DNA of 52,752 bases from Candidatus Levyibacteriota bacterium (GCA_016182205.1 JACOXW010000011.1:1-52752); one strand, 5' to 3'. Counted from the first letter of the stretch, positions 19,739-30,374 are shown. The notes: a model not told the origin generated them from the sequence alone. Translations and numbers: made by a program.

Positions 19739-20860
19739 ATGAAGAAAAAAATCACGTACTCTCAAGTTGGTGATAACTACGATACAAAAGATCCTGTTAA
19801 AAAACTGTTTCAGGATGCTGCCCGATCTACTGGACAAAATTTAAAAAGAGCTGGATTTCCAGAAGTCTCAGAAACCAGAGGTGAATCAGCATTTGTATGG
19901 TCCCTCGCCAAATCTCGGGATAAACAACAAGGTTATATGGCATCGGTCATCGAAGGACTGGGAACAAAAAATCTGATTGCTGATGGGATGCGAAAAACAA
20001 CTGGAAAAACATATTATGACATCGTCGCCCATGACACTGTCGCAACGATTATCAATGATCTCATAACTGTTGGAGCCAAACCACTTGTCTTGCATGCCTA
20101 TTGGGCAATAGAAGATAATGTTTGGCTTTTGGATTCGGCCCGAATGAAAGATTTGATAACAGGATGGAAAAGAGCTTGCGATATCGCAGGCGTTGCCTGG
20201 GGAGGAGGAGAGACTGCAACCATGAAACAAATCGTTGTCAAAGACACTGCAGAATTTGCAGGATCTGCCATTGGTATTATTAAAAATAAAAATAGGCTCA
20301 TTTTGGATAAAAAGTTACGGGCAGGGGATCGAATGCTTTTCCTCAAAAGTAATGGTGTCAACGCAAATGGAATTTCACTCACTCGTGCAATTGCAAAAAG
20401 ACTTTCCAAAGGCTATGCAACGAAATTATCAGATGGTACATACTATGGCGAAGCACTTCTGAGAAAATCGAATATTTATGCAAAACTTGTGCAAGATCTT
20501 TTGGATGCAGGAATTTCTATTCACTATATTTCAAATATCACAGGTCATGGCATGCGAAAAGTCATGCGGGCTCGGGGAAATTTCACCTATGTGATTGAGA
20601 AAATCTTTGACCCGCAAGAAATATTTCTTTTCATCCAAAAACACGCAGGCATCGATGACTTTGAAATCTACCAAACTTACAACATGGGACAGGACTATGC
20701 TATATTTATTCCCGAAAATCAGATGCAAAAAGCCTTGCAGATTGTAAAGAAAAATAAATTTCAAGGTCTAGACGCAGGCTACATCGAAAAAGGGGAGAGG
20801 AGAGTAATCATCAAACCAAAAAATCTTACCTATAACGGTGCTACTCTTGATTTAAGATAA
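19739..20860 (+). CDS. purM: phosphoribosylformylglycinamidine cyclo-ligase (AIR synthase)
   Basis: 'MASVIEGLGTKNLIAD', 'ITGHGMRKVMRA', 'WGGGETATM', PurM organisation. Confidence 0.88.
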   Translation: MKKKITYSQVGDNYDTKDPVKKLFQDAARSTGQNLKRAGFPEVSETRGESAFVWSLAKSRDKQQGYMASVIEGLGTKNLIADGMRKTTGKTYYDIVAHDTVATIINDLITVGAKPLVLHAYWAIEDNVWLLDSARMKDLITGWKRACDIAGVAWGGGETATMKQIVVKDTAEFAGSAIGIIKNKNRLILDKKLRAGDRMLFLKSNGVNANGISLTRAIAKRLSKGYATKLSDGTYYGEALLRKSNIYAKLVQDLLDAGISIHYISNITGHGMRKVMRARGNFTYVIEKIFDPQEIFLFIQKHAGIDDFEIYQTYNMGQDYAIFIPENQMQKALQIVKKNKFQGLDAGYIEKGERRVIIKPKNLTYNGATLDLR

Positions 20861-20903
20861 TATGAAAATTCGCTTTAATATTGATTAAATTCTTAATCTC
20901 TAT

Positions 20904-20935
20904 AGATCCTTCGTCACTTACATTCCTCAGGATGA
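20904..20935. repeat. palindromic ATCCTTCGTC...CCTCAGGATGA interspersed element in convergent intergenic region
   Basis: AGATCCTTCGTCACTTACATTCCTCAGGATGA, terminal inverted ATCCT/AGGAT; resembles a widely recurring bacterial intergenic repeat (recalled, not searched). Confidence 0.6.
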
Positions 20936-20947
20936 AATTATTAAGAA

Positions 20948-22480
20948 TCATTCCCATTCCATCGTTGCTGGAGGTTTGGTGGTGATATCATAGACTACGC
21001 GAGAGATGCCGGGGACTTCATTTACAATTCTACTGGAGATTTTTTGTAATAAATCGTAGGGGAGACGTGACCAAACAGCCGTCATAATATCTTTTGTTTC
21101 TATAACCCGAAGGCAGACAACTTCACCGAAAAACTTCTCATCACCCTTAACAGCAGTTGAGTAAGCACCGGTCATTACAGGAAATGATTGGAATATATCA
21201 AACAGTATCCCTGCCTTTTCCAATTCCTCAAGCACTATTCTATCTGCCATTCGTATTTTTTTCAGACGGTCCTTTGTCACTTCACCTCGTATTCTGATAG
21301 CATACCCTGGTCCGGGAAAAGGTTGTTGTCTTATGAATTCCTCAGGTATCCCAAGTCTTCTTCCGATTTCCCGAACTTCGTCTTTATAAAATTCCCGCAG
21401 CGGTTCCAAAAGTGTTAGCTTCATTTTTTTTGGTAATCCGCCCACATTATGATGACTTTTGATTTTTGAAGCATGTTTTGATCCTTGACTTTCTATAACA
21501 TCTGAGTAGATCGTCCCTTGTAAAAGAAACTTCACGGGTTTGCCAGAAGAGACGAGTTTTTGCATTTGTTTTTCAAAAACATCAATATAGTGTTTGCCGA
21601 TAATCCTTCTTTTCTTTTCAGGATCTTTGATCCCGTGAAGTTGTCTGAGTAACTCCCTCTCCTCTCTTACTACTATAGGCTTTACTGAGCTTGTCTTGTG
21701 AAAAATATTTTTCACACGCTCTTCTGTCCCCTCACGCATCAAACCGTTATCCACATAAATCGGAATAAACCTCTTCCCTATTGCCTTTGCCGTTAAAACT
21801 CCGGCAACTGTAGAATCAACACCGCCTGATACTGCTCCTATAACATATGCCCTCTCTCCTACCTTTTCTTGTATTTTCTTTTCTATAGCTTGGATATCTA
21901 TGACATGATGAGAGACTTTTTCTTTGCATATCTCGACAAAATTCTTAAGCAAAACGCCCCCATGCTCCGTATGCTCTACCTCAGGATGAAACTGGATCCC
22001 ATAGATTTTTTTGTCTTCGTTTGCAACAAATGCATACTGTACATGCTTACTTGATCCAAGTATGACAAACTCTTTTGGCATCGAAACAACCTCATCTCCA
22101 TGACTCATCCACACGATAAATTCTTCTGGCAATCCATTTGAAATTTGAAATTTGAAATTTGAAATTTTTACTGTTGCCGGTCCGTATTCTTTTTTTCCTG
22201 AAACCACTTCCCCACTCAAAAGCTTTGCAGTTAATTGCAGTCCATAACAAATACCAAGAATCGGAATACCAAAAGAGAAAATTGCAGGATCAATGGTAGG
22301 CGCATTTTTACCGTACACCGACGATGGTCCACCCGAAAAGATGATACCGGCCGGTTTTTCTTTTTTAATCGTTTCAATCGCCTGTTCCGGCAGTACGAGG
22401 TCTGAGTGAATACCTAACTCTTTTATCCGTCGCGCAATTAAATGAGCAGTCTGTGATCCAAAATCAACAACAACAATCAT
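20948..22480 (-). CDS. guaA: GMP synthase (glutamine-hydrolysing)
   Basis: 'ILGICYGLQL', 'GAVSGGVDSTVAG', 'QPFPGPGYAIRI', C-terminal 'SRVVYDITTKPPATMEWE'. Confidence 0.98.
   Translation of the reverse strand: MIVVVDFGSQTAHLIARRIKELGIHSDLVLPEQAIETIKKEKPAGIIFSGGPSSVYGKNAPTIDPAIFSFGIPILGICYGLQLTAKLLSGEVVSGKKEYGPATVKISNFKFQISNGLPEEFIVWMSHGDEVVSMPKEFVILGSSKHVQYAFVANEDKKIYGIQFHPEVEHTEHGGVLLKNFVEICKEKVSHHVIDIQAIEKKIQEKVGERAYVIGAVSGGVDSTVAGVLTAKAIGKRFIPIYVDNGLMREGTEERVKNIFHKTSSVKPIVVREERELLRQLHGIKDPEKKRRIIGKHYIDVFEKQMQKLVSSGKPVKFLLQGTIYSDVIESQGSKHASKIKSHHNVGGLPKKMKLTLLEPLREFYKDEVREIGRRLGIPEEFIRQQPFPGPGYAIRIRGEVTKDRLKKIRMADRIVLEELEKAGILFDIFQSFPVMTGAYSTAVKGDEKFFGEVVCLRVIETKDIMTAVWSRLPYDLLQKISSRIVNEVPGISRVVYDITTKPPATMEWE
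22137..22167. repeat. heptanucleotide tandem repeat (TTTGAAA)x4 inside guaA
   Basis: tttgaaa tttgaaa tttgaaa tttgaaa ttt read directly; encodes 'KISNFKFQISN' on the minus strand. Confidence 0.95.
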
Positions 22481-22568
22481 AGTTCCGAATTTCCAATGAC
22501 TAATCTGAGTTCAATTGGAAATTACTGAATTGGATTTACTAGATATTAGACATTGTAAATTTGAAATT

Positions 22569-23717
22569 CTATTCATAGTTCTTTCCAGGGTTTGTAACTA
22601 AAATGCTGTGCGGATGACTTTCTGTCAGTGATGCTTGGGTAATTTGGATAAACTGTGATTTTTGCCAAAGCTCTCGAATTGTTTTTGCGCCTACGTAATA
22701 CATTCCGGATTTCATACCACCGATAGCTTGATCAAGAATATCTTTTACTGTTCCACGAATAGGAACTAATCCCTCCACGCCTTCTGCCACTAACACACGA
22801 TCTTTATATGTTTTTCCATGGTACTCGTCTTCAGATTTCACCTTTGCTCCTTTTTCCATTGCAGCAATAGAACCCATACCACGGTATTGTTTGAATTTGT
22901 ATGTTTTATGCGTATGGTTAAAAATACTCTGAAACCTCTGAGGTACTTCTTCACGCTTCAATATGAGTATTTCTCCCGGTGCCTCAGATGCTGAGGCAAA
23001 GAAGCTTCCCATCATAACAGCCGATGCTCCAGCCGCAAGCGCTTTTACCATATCTCCTGAATACTTAATACCTCCATCGGCAATAATGGGAATTTTTGCG
23101 CTTTTTGCAGCACGGCAAGTCTGAAGGAGTGCAGTTATCTGAGGGACTCCCATCCCGGAGATAACTCTGGTTGTACAAATCGTCCCCGGACCCATACCTA
23201 CCCGCAATCCGTTGGCGCCTGATGCGATAAGCGCTTTTGCCCCATCATAGGTAGCAATGTTTCCTGCAATAATTTCAAGCTTTGGATATATTTTTCGAAG
23301 ATATTTCACCGCTTCAATAATCGGTTTTGAAAATCCATGCGCAGAGTCGACAACCACAACATCAACACCTGCGTTGATAAGCGCTTTTGCACGGTCTTTA
23401 TAAATCAAACTTGTTCCGATAGCTGCTCCGACCAGTAATTTTTTCTTTTTTACAATTGCTACTTGCTTTGCCTGATCTGCAATTGAAAGATTACGGTGGA
23501 TAATACCGATTCCCCCAATTTCTGCCAATGCAATCGCAAGCTCACTTTCAGTAACCGTATCCATGGGAGATGAAACAAATGGAATATTCAGCTTGATATT
23601 TTTTGTTATAAAAGTAGAAAGATCTATATCGGAGCGCGAAAAGTCAGAATAACCAGGGACAAGCAGTATATCATCAAAGGTCAATCCTTGAGTAAATCGC
23701 TTATTAGGGTCCTCCAT
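22569..23717 (-). CDS. guaB: IMP dehydrogenase lacking the CBS (Bateman) domain
   Basis: '[15 protein letters not shown]', '[21 protein letters not shown]', '[10 protein letters not shown]'; only 382 aa. Confidence 0.95.
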   Translation of the reverse strand: MEDPNKRFTQGLTFDDILLVPGYSDFSRSDIDLSTFITKNIKLNIPFVSSPMDTVTESELAIALAEIGGIGIIHRNLSIADQAKQVAIVKKKKLLVGAAIGTSLIYKDRAKALINAGVDVVVVDSAHGFSKPIIEAVKYLRKIYPKLEIIAGNIATYDGAKALIASGANGLRVGMGPGTICTTRVISGMGVPQITALLQTCRAAKSAKIPIIADGGIKYSGDMVKALAAGASAVMMGSFFASASEAPGEILILKREEVPQRFQSIFNHTHKTYKFKQYRGMGSIAAMEKGAKVKSEDEYHGKTYKDRVLVAEGVEGLVPIRGTVKDILDQAIGGMKSGMYYVGAKTIRELWQKSQFIQITQASLTESHPHSILVTNPGKNYE

Positions 23718-23819
23718 AACTTACTTTACACCATAATGATTTTTTTTGTCAACAATATGTTTCAAAAACAATCTACGCAGTCATTTTTTCTTCCATGTTT
23801 TCTATGATACTATCATTAT

Positions 23820-25343
23820 ATGCTAGCCAAAGTTAACTCATCCGCAGTCTTTGGACTTGAGGCAATCCCTATTGAAGTAGAGGTCGATATTGCCTCACAA
23901 GGACTCCCCTCTTTTACCATTGTGGGCTTACCTGATAAAGCAGTTGAAGAATCCAAGGAACGTGTCAGAAGTGCTATTAAAAATACCGGCGCTGAATTTC
24001 CTGCCAAAAGAATTACGGTAAATCTTGCACCTGCTGATTTACCCAAAGAAGGCCCATCATATGACCTTCCTATTGCACTGGGAATACTGCTTGCTTCAGG
24101 ACAATTAACAGGAACTGTCAATGATGCGGTTTTTATCGGTGAACTCTCTCTTGATGGAAGAGTAAGACCCGTAAAAGGCGTTTTATCACATACGATGACA
24201 GCAAAAAAGCGCGGCCTCTCATCAGTATATGTACCGAGTGAAAACGCAAAAGAAGCAGCGATAATTCCCAAAATAAGTATCTATCCTGTAGAAAATCTTA
24301 CCACACTGCTTAAGCACTTCAGTAAACTTGAGGTAATCTCTCCTCAAAAATCTACCAAACTGAAAGAATACATAACGCAGGAACAATATGATTTAGATAT
24401 GGCAGATATAAAAGGTCAGGAAAAGGTAAAGCGCGCCATGGAAATCGCTGCAGCAGGCGGACATAATATTATTCTTAAGGGTCCTCCGGGGGCTGGAAAG
24501 ACCCTTATTGCGCGAACACTCCCTTCTATATTACCGAAACTGACATTTCAAGAAGTCTTGGAAGTAACCAATTTGTATAGTATTTCAGGATTACTCACAA
24601 CTACCGTTATTACTAATAGACCATTTCGATCTCCTCATCATACAACATCTTCAGTCGGACTTATTGGTGGCGGAACGCTTCCAATTCCTGGAGAAATTTC
24701 ACTGGCGCATCGGGGTGTTTTATTTTTGGATGAATTTCCTGAATTTCCACGAAATGTTTTAGAAGCGCTCAGACAACCGATCGAAGACGGATTTGTAACA
24801 ATTTCGCGCTCAAAAGGGAAAATTACTTACCCTGCAAAAACCATGCTTGTCGCAGCACTTAACCCCTGTCCCTGTGGACATTTGGGAAGTACAAAACACC
24901 AGTGTATTTGTTCTTCATCTCAAATCAGTCGTTATACAAAACGCATATCAGGACCTATGCTTGATCGGATAGATATTCACTTGGACGTCCCAGCGGTTGA
25001 AGTAAAGAAACTCGTTGATCAAAATATGGATTCACAAAAAGAATCGTCATCAGTTATTCGTAAACGAGTCCAGAAGGCACGAGACATACAGGAAAAACGA
25101 TTTAAAAACACTTCACTTATTACTAATGCTGATCTATCACTTCGTGATGTTAAAAAATTTTGTAAACTTTCCCCTGCGTGCCTTCTGCTTTTGGAGAAAG
25201 CTACTGAGAAGATGCAGTTATCCGCGCGTTCATACAATAGAATGATAAAATTAGCAAGAACGATTGCTGATTTGGAAAATGTACCGCATATTATGCCTTC
25301 CCATATTGCTGAAGCGCTACAGTACCGACCGAGATTTGTTTAG
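23820..25343 (+). CDS. comM: YifB/ComM family Mg chelatase-like AAA+ ATPase
   Basis: 'VGLPDKAVEESKERVRSAIKN', 'LKGPPGAGKTLIARTLPSILP', 'NPCPCGHLG'. Confidence 0.95.
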   Translation: MLAKVNSSAVFGLEAIPIEVEVDIASQGLPSFTIVGLPDKAVEESKERVRSAIKNTGAEFPAKRITVNLAPADLPKEGPSYDLPIALGILLASGQLTGTVNDAVFIGELSLDGRVRPVKGVLSHTMTAKKRGLSSVYVPSENAKEAAIIPKISIYPVENLTTLLKHFSKLEVISPQKSTKLKEYITQEQYDLDMADIKGQEKVKRAMEIAAAGGHNIILKGPPGAGKTLIARTLPSILPKLTFQEVLEVTNLYSISGLLTTTVITNRPFRSPHHTTSSVGLIGGGTLPIPGEISLAHRGVLFLDEFPEFPRNVLEALRQPIEDGFVTISRSKGKITYPAKTMLVAALNPCPCGHLGSTKHQCICSSSQISRYTKRISGPMLDRIDIHLDVPAVEVKKLVDQNMDSQKESSSVIRKRVQKARDIQEKRFKNTSLITNADLSLRDVKKFCKLSPACLLLLEKATEKMQLSARSYNRMIKLARTIADLENVPHIMPSHIAEALQYRPRFV

Positions 25344-25346
25344 AAG

Positions 25347-26207
25347 ATGAGAAAATTATTTACCATAATTGCCTATACTGCTCTTATGCTTTTTATTGGA
25401 AGAAGTCTTACATTTCTTCCAAAAATTCAGAAAATACAAACGCTGTATTCAAATGATAAAACGCTCACAACAATTATCAACAATGATATTCATAAAGCAC
25501 CGGGAAACTACAGTATTTATATTACTGACCTCTTTTCTCCACTCGCTGTGAGTATTAATGAAAAGCAAATACATACCGCAGCATCTGTTAATAAAATACC
25601 AATCGTGGCTGTGTTGTATGCACTTTCGCAGCAGAGGAAAATAAATCTTGATGAAAAAATTACAATCCAGAAAAATGATATCCAAGACTACGGAACCGGT
25701 AGTTTACGATATGAAAAACCGGGAAGAACATATTCCATAAAAACGTTGGTGAAACTAACACTTAAGCAATCAGATAATACCGCCGCTCACGTTTTGGCAA
25801 ATAAAATCGGTATGGATGTTATTCAAAAAATGATCACTTCATGGGGACTTTCTCAAACAGACATGAAGACAAATAAATCAACCGTCTATGACATGTCAAT
25901 TCTTTTTAGGAAGATCTACAATAATGAAATTACAACACCCGCCTTAACGCAGGAATTGCTTGGTTTTATGAAAAATACCGAAAATGAAAAAAGACTCCCA
26001 AAAAATCTTTCATCTAATGTCACCGTATATCACAAAACAGGAGATGGTGTGGGCAATATACATGATGTTGGACTTATTATCTATAAAAACCATGTATATT
26101 TTGTGGGAGTTATGACAACTGATGTTGGAAACTATGAAAAAGAAACTGAAGAAAAAATAGCTCAAATTGCAAAAGACACTGTATCTTTTATACAATCCCT
26201 CGACTGA
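25347..26207 (+). CDS. serine hydrolase (class A beta-lactamase/transpeptidase fold)
   Basis: SxxK 'SVNK', SDN 'QSDNTAAHVLA', KTG 'HKTGDGVGN'; N-terminal TM segment. Confidence 0.88.
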   Translation: MRKLFTIIAYTALMLFIGRSLTFLPKIQKIQTLYSNDKTLTTIINNDIHKAPGNYSIYITDLFSPLAVSINEKQIHTAASVNKIPIVAVLYALSQQRKINLDEKITIQKNDIQDYGTGSLRYEKPGRTYSIKTLVKLTLKQSDNTAAHVLANKIGMDVIQKMITSWGLSQTDMKTNKSTVYDMSILFRKIYNNEITTPALTQELLGFMKNTENEKRLPKNLSSNVTVYHKTGDGVGNIHDVGLIIYKNHVYFVGVMTTDVGNYEKETEEKIAQIAKDTVSFIQSLD

Positions 26208-26209
26208 CT

Positions 26210-27967
26210 ATGCCTAAAATCGCAAAAGCATTACTAACATGTGGCATATTTTCTCTTTTATTCTTAGGCTACTTCCACGAGATTACAGCGATGACCCAGG
26301 ATTTAGGAAGACATATACTCACTGGTCGTCTTATTCTGGAGACGAAAACAGTTCCGCAAATAAATCTTTATTCTTATACATTTCCATCATTCCCTTTTAT
26401 CAATCACCACTGGCTCTCTGAAATAGTCTTTTTTCTTTTACAAACTGCCGCGGGGTTTTCCGGATTACTTTTTATCACAACTTTTGTTGTAGTAGTTGCA
26501 TTTTTTTTACAATTTATTTTCTTGTATAAAAAGGTTTCCTTTCCAATTCTTATTCTGTCTTCTATTCTATACACTACGGTTCTTTTTGAACGTACAGATT
26601 TGCGGCCTGAGATATTTAGTTTTTTCTTTCTCTCCTGTTTTATCGTTATTCTTTTTATAAATAGACAAAAACCGACTAAGCTCGTTTTTATCCTGCCGTT
26701 ACTCTCGCTGCTTTGGGTGAATATGCATATTTATTTTTTTGTTGGTATTGTTGTTTTTTTTCTCTTTCTTGTAGATCACATATTGTTAAAACGGACGGAA
26801 ATCAGAAGCGCAATCAGACAAAAAACATTCCCTAAAGAAACTTTTTTTCTTCTTCTATCTCTTGCTTTATCTCTGGCTGCAGTCTTTATCAACCCTAACG
26901 GAATTTCGGGTGCACTGTATCCTCTTTCTGTTTTTAACAATTACGGGTACAGTATAGAAGAAAATCAGACAGTGTTTTTTCTCTGGACTCTATTTAGGAA
27001 AGAGACAATTTTTTCTTTTTTGGCTGTTACCTCAGCACTCTTTTTCTTTTTACTTCTCACCATAAAACAGAGCACAATGATTATGTGGTCTTTAAGTATC
27101 GTCTTTACACTCGCGGCATGCATCGCAATACGAAATTTTCCACTTTTTGTTTTTGCGACTTTTATTCCTTTCACGTTTCATGCTGATTTATTTTTTAAAG
27201 CACTAAGAAAGAATTTGAAAAATAAAACGCCATTTTTTACCAACCACCGGGTACTATTTTTATGGCTTATTTTCTTTCTTTTATTTTTCCTTCTTATCTT
27301 CAGAATATATCTAGTTGTCAACAAATATCAGATTAGTACAAAAGAGGCAATTGGCGCAAACCGTGGTGTCGACTTCTTTTTAAAGCACCAGCTCAAAGGA
27401 CCAATTTTTAATAACTTTGACATTGGGAGCTACTTAATTTATCGTTTGTACCCAGGGGAACGTGTATTCGTGGATGGCCGGCCGGAAGCATATCCCGCAT
27501 CTTTCTTCAAAAATACCTATATTCCGATGCAAGAAAATCCCTCTATGTTTGAAAAACAAGACGCAAGATACCGTTTCAATACGATCTTTTTTTCACACAC
27601 GGACCAAACTCCCTGGGCACAGACTTTTATTTCATTTATCGTAAAGAATCCGCAGTGGAAAATCATTTATCTGGATGATTTTGTAATTATTCTTGTCAAA
27701 AAAACACCGAAAAATGCTTTTTTGAAAGAAATCAATCTTGCAGAGTTTCCGCTCCCCTCAACTCTTGATACCTTGCAACTCTTTCGTTTTGCCAATTTTT
27801 TTTCTTTGATCCAACTCTCGCAAAAAGAGATGGAGGCCTATCAAGCGTTGCTTGGAAAAAACCCACAAAGCTGTGCGGTACTTTATCGTTACAGCAATTT
27901 GCTTATTAAGGAACAAAATCCGGCCGGCAGTATCTATGGAAAGCAGTTTGATTCATTTTGCCAGTAA
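26210..27967 (+). CDS. multi-pass integral membrane protein, GT-C glycosyltransferase-like
   Basis: Many TM helices; N-terminal 'QDLGRHILTGRLILETKTVPQINLYSYTFPSFPFINHHWLSE'; soluble C-terminus. Confidence 0.6.
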   Translation: MPKIAKALLTCGIFSLLFLGYFHEITAMTQDLGRHILTGRLILETKTVPQINLYSYTFPSFPFINHHWLSEIVFFLLQTAAGFSGLLFITTFVVVVAFFLQFIFLYKKVSFPILILSSILYTTVLFERTDLRPEIFSFFFLSCFIVILFINRQKPTKLVFILPLLSLLWVNMHIYFFVGIVVFFLFLVDHILLKRTEIRSAIRQKTFPKETFFLLLSLALSLAAVFINPNGISGALYPLSVFNNYGYSIEENQTVFFLWTLFRKETIFSFLAVTSALFFFLLLTIKQSTMIMWSLSIVFTLAACIAIRNFPLFVFATFIPFTFHADLFFKALRKNLKNKTPFFTNHRVLFLWLIFFLLFFLLIFRIYLVVNKYQISTKEAIGANRGVDFFLKHQLKGPIFNNFDIGSYLIYRLYPGERVFVDGRPEAYPASFFKNTYIPMQENPSMFEKQDARYRFNTIFFSHTDQTPWAQTFISFIVKNPQWKIIYLDDFVIILVKKTPKNAFLKEINLAEFPLPSTLDTLQLFRFANFFSLIQLSQKEMEAYQALLGKNPQSCAVLYRYSNLLIKEQNPAGSIYGKQFDSFCQ

Positions 27968-27985
27968 ATGTTACACTAGGATGAG

Positions 27986-30352
27986 ATGGAAAAAGGACTC
28001 ACCACACATGATGCGTTACAAAAATTACAGCAGTTTGGTAAAAATCAAGTTGTAACAAAAAAACAGTATTCTCCTGTATCTCTTTTTGTTTCTCAATTTA
28101 TTTCAACAATTAATCTTATTCTTATTTTCGGTGCAGCTTTTTCAGCAGTAATCGGAGATAGTATTGATGCTTTTTTTATCCTTGCTGTTATTATCATAAA
28201 CGGAATAATAGGCTTTGTGCAGGAATATAATGCTGAACGTTCGATCGAAAAACTCAAAACGCTTATCACGCCAACTGCTCGGGTTCTGCGTGACGAAAAA
28301 GAAGTGCAAATCCCAACAACCGATATCGTCCCAGGGGACATTGTGATTCTTGTCGAAGGAGAACGAATTCCTGCAGACGGAAGGATACTTTCAAGCCACC
28401 AGTTACACGTTGATGAATCCATCCTTACCGGAGAATCTTTCCCGCTCATAAAAGCTTACCGCGATACTGCGCTTTCTGGAACACTGATTACGAAAGGCAC
28501 AGGATCTTTACTGGTTGAGAAAACAGGAATGGATACCCGTTTCGGAAGCATTGCAAAGACTCTTGAATCAGTAAAAGCGGACAGAACGCCTTTGCAAAAA
28601 AAACTCTCCACGCTGGGAACAATCATTACACTGCTTGTAATCTGCATCAGTATTTTGATTGTTTCCTTTGGCATATTCAATCATAAACCCCTAACTGCAT
28701 TAATCTTCGTGGCGGTGAGTATTGGGATCTCAGCGATTCCTGAAGGGCTTCCTGCTGTTGTAACAATTGCTCTTGCAATCGGCACGAAACGCATGGCAAA
28801 GAAAAATGCAATAGTTCGAAAGATGCCTGTTGTTGAAACATTGGGAGCTATTCAAGTTGTCCTTATCGATAAAACAGGAACACTGACTCAAAATACCATG
28901 CGTGTAAAAAATTTCTGGGCCGTTTCAGAAAGTATTATGCCGTTACTATTCAAAGCGTGTCTTTTGGGCAATACGGCAACGATGATTAAAAATACAAAAG
29001 GAGAATTCGATATTGTCGGTGATAAAACAGATGGAGCATTACTATTATGGGTAAATGAAAACCATGTGGATAAAGAACATTTGTTAGCAACAACTACTAT
29101 TGTTGAAGAATATGTTTTCGATCCGGAAGTAAAAACGATAACAACAATTGTAAAGGAGAATAAAGAAACACATATTTTTGTCCGCGGTGCTCCAGAAACA
29201 CTACTCCAGCAAAGCGAACTGCCGAAATCTGAAAAAGATCGCATTACAAAACATATTGAGCAATTTGCAAAAGAAGGGTTTCGTGTCATTGGCTTTGCCA
29301 CTAAGATAGAGGAACATACGCAAAATCTTTCCCGGGAACACGTTGAAGAACATCTCCGTTTTTTAGGATTTGTCGGAATTTATGATCCACCACGGAAAGA
29401 AGCAAAGCAAGCAGTATTGGAAGCACAGAAAGCCGGAGTCCAAACAGTTATGGTAACTGGAGATAACGAGCTGACAGCTCTCACGATCGCAAAAGATGTA
29501 GGTCTTATTGATAAAACAGAAGATGTTGTCACAGGAGACCAGTTAGACTCGCTTACAGATAAAGATCTGGAAGATGTTATTTTACGCACGAGAATATTTG
29601 CCAGAACAACACCTGAACACAAGTTACGTTTAGTAACCACATTTAAAAGATTAGGCTATATTGTAGGCGTGACTGGCGACGGAGTAAATGACGCGTTAGC
29701 CCTAAAACGTGCAGATGTCGGCGTGGCAATGGGAGCAAGCGGAACTGATGTTGCGAAAGAGGCCAGTGACATCGTTCTGACTGATGACAACTTTGCAACA
29801 CTTATTCATGCAATTGAAGAAGGGAGAACAATTTATAGAAATATCGTAACATCAATAACTTATTTGCTGGCTGGAAATTTATCAGAGCTATCCCTTATTT
29901 TCTTTGCGTCATTCTTTGGCTTCCCAACACCTCTCCATCCTTCACAAATACTATGGATAAATATTATTACCGACGGGCTGCCGGCATTGGCACTTGCTGC
30001 GGATGTGAAAGACCATCGCGTGCTTGGAGAAAACCCACGAGATCCAAAAGAACCGCTTCTTAATACACAAAGACTAACAACAATTCTTGTGCTTGGTCTT
30101 GGACTTGGAACTCTCTTTTTAATTACTTTTTTACTTCTCCATCAGAAAGGAGCAGAAAATTACGCACGAACATTTGTCTTCAATATGATAATCGGAGTCC
30201 ATATGATAATGGTTTTTGTTATCCGTAAACGGTCTATTTTCCATATAAATAAATACCTTTTCTTAGCAGTCATTATCAGCATTATTGCCCAGATTTTTGT
30301 TAATATCTCTCCGCTTTTTCAGACAATTTTTGATCTTCAACATACCTATTGA
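27986..30352 (+). CDS. cation-transporting P-type ATPase (calcium type)
   Basis: 'VLIDKTGTLTQNTM', 'ILTGESFPL', 'VTGDGVNDALALKRADVGVAMG'. Confidence 0.96.
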   Translation: MEKGLTTHDALQKLQQFGKNQVVTKKQYSPVSLFVSQFISTINLILIFGAAFSAVIGDSIDAFFILAVIIINGIIGFVQEYNAERSIEKLKTLITPTARVLRDEKEVQIPTTDIVPGDIVILVEGERIPADGRILSSHQLHVDESILTGESFPLIKAYRDTALSGTLITKGTGSLLVEKTGMDTRFGSIAKTLESVKADRTPLQKKLSTLGTIITLLVICISILIVSFGIFNHKPLTALIFVAVSIGISAIPEGLPAVVTIALAIGTKRMAKKNAIVRKMPVVETLGAIQVVLIDKTGTLTQNTMRVKNFWAVSESIMPLLFKACLLGNTATMIKNTKGEFDIVGDKTDGALLLWVNENHVDKEHLLATTTIVEEYVFDPEVKTITTIVKENKETHIFVRGAPETLLQQSELPKSEKDRITKHIEQFAKEGFRVIGFATKIEEHTQNLSREHVEEHLRFLGFVGIYDPPRKEAKQAVLEAQKAGVQTVMVTGDNELTALTIAKDVGLIDKTEDVVTGDQLDSLTDKDLEDVILRTRIFARTTPEHKLRLVTTFKRLGYIVGVTGDGVNDALALKRADVGVAMGASGTDVAKEASDIVLTDDNFATLIHAIEEGRTIYRNIVTSITYLLAGNLSELSLIFFASFFGFPTPLHPSQILWINIITDGLPALALAADVKDHRVLGENPRDPKEPLLNTQRLTTILVLGLGLGTLFLITFLLLHQKGAENYARTFVFNMIIGVHMIMVFVIRKRSIFHINKYLFLAVIISIIAQIFVNISPLFQTIFDLQHTY

Positions 30353-30374
30353 TAGATAATTGTATAATAAATAT

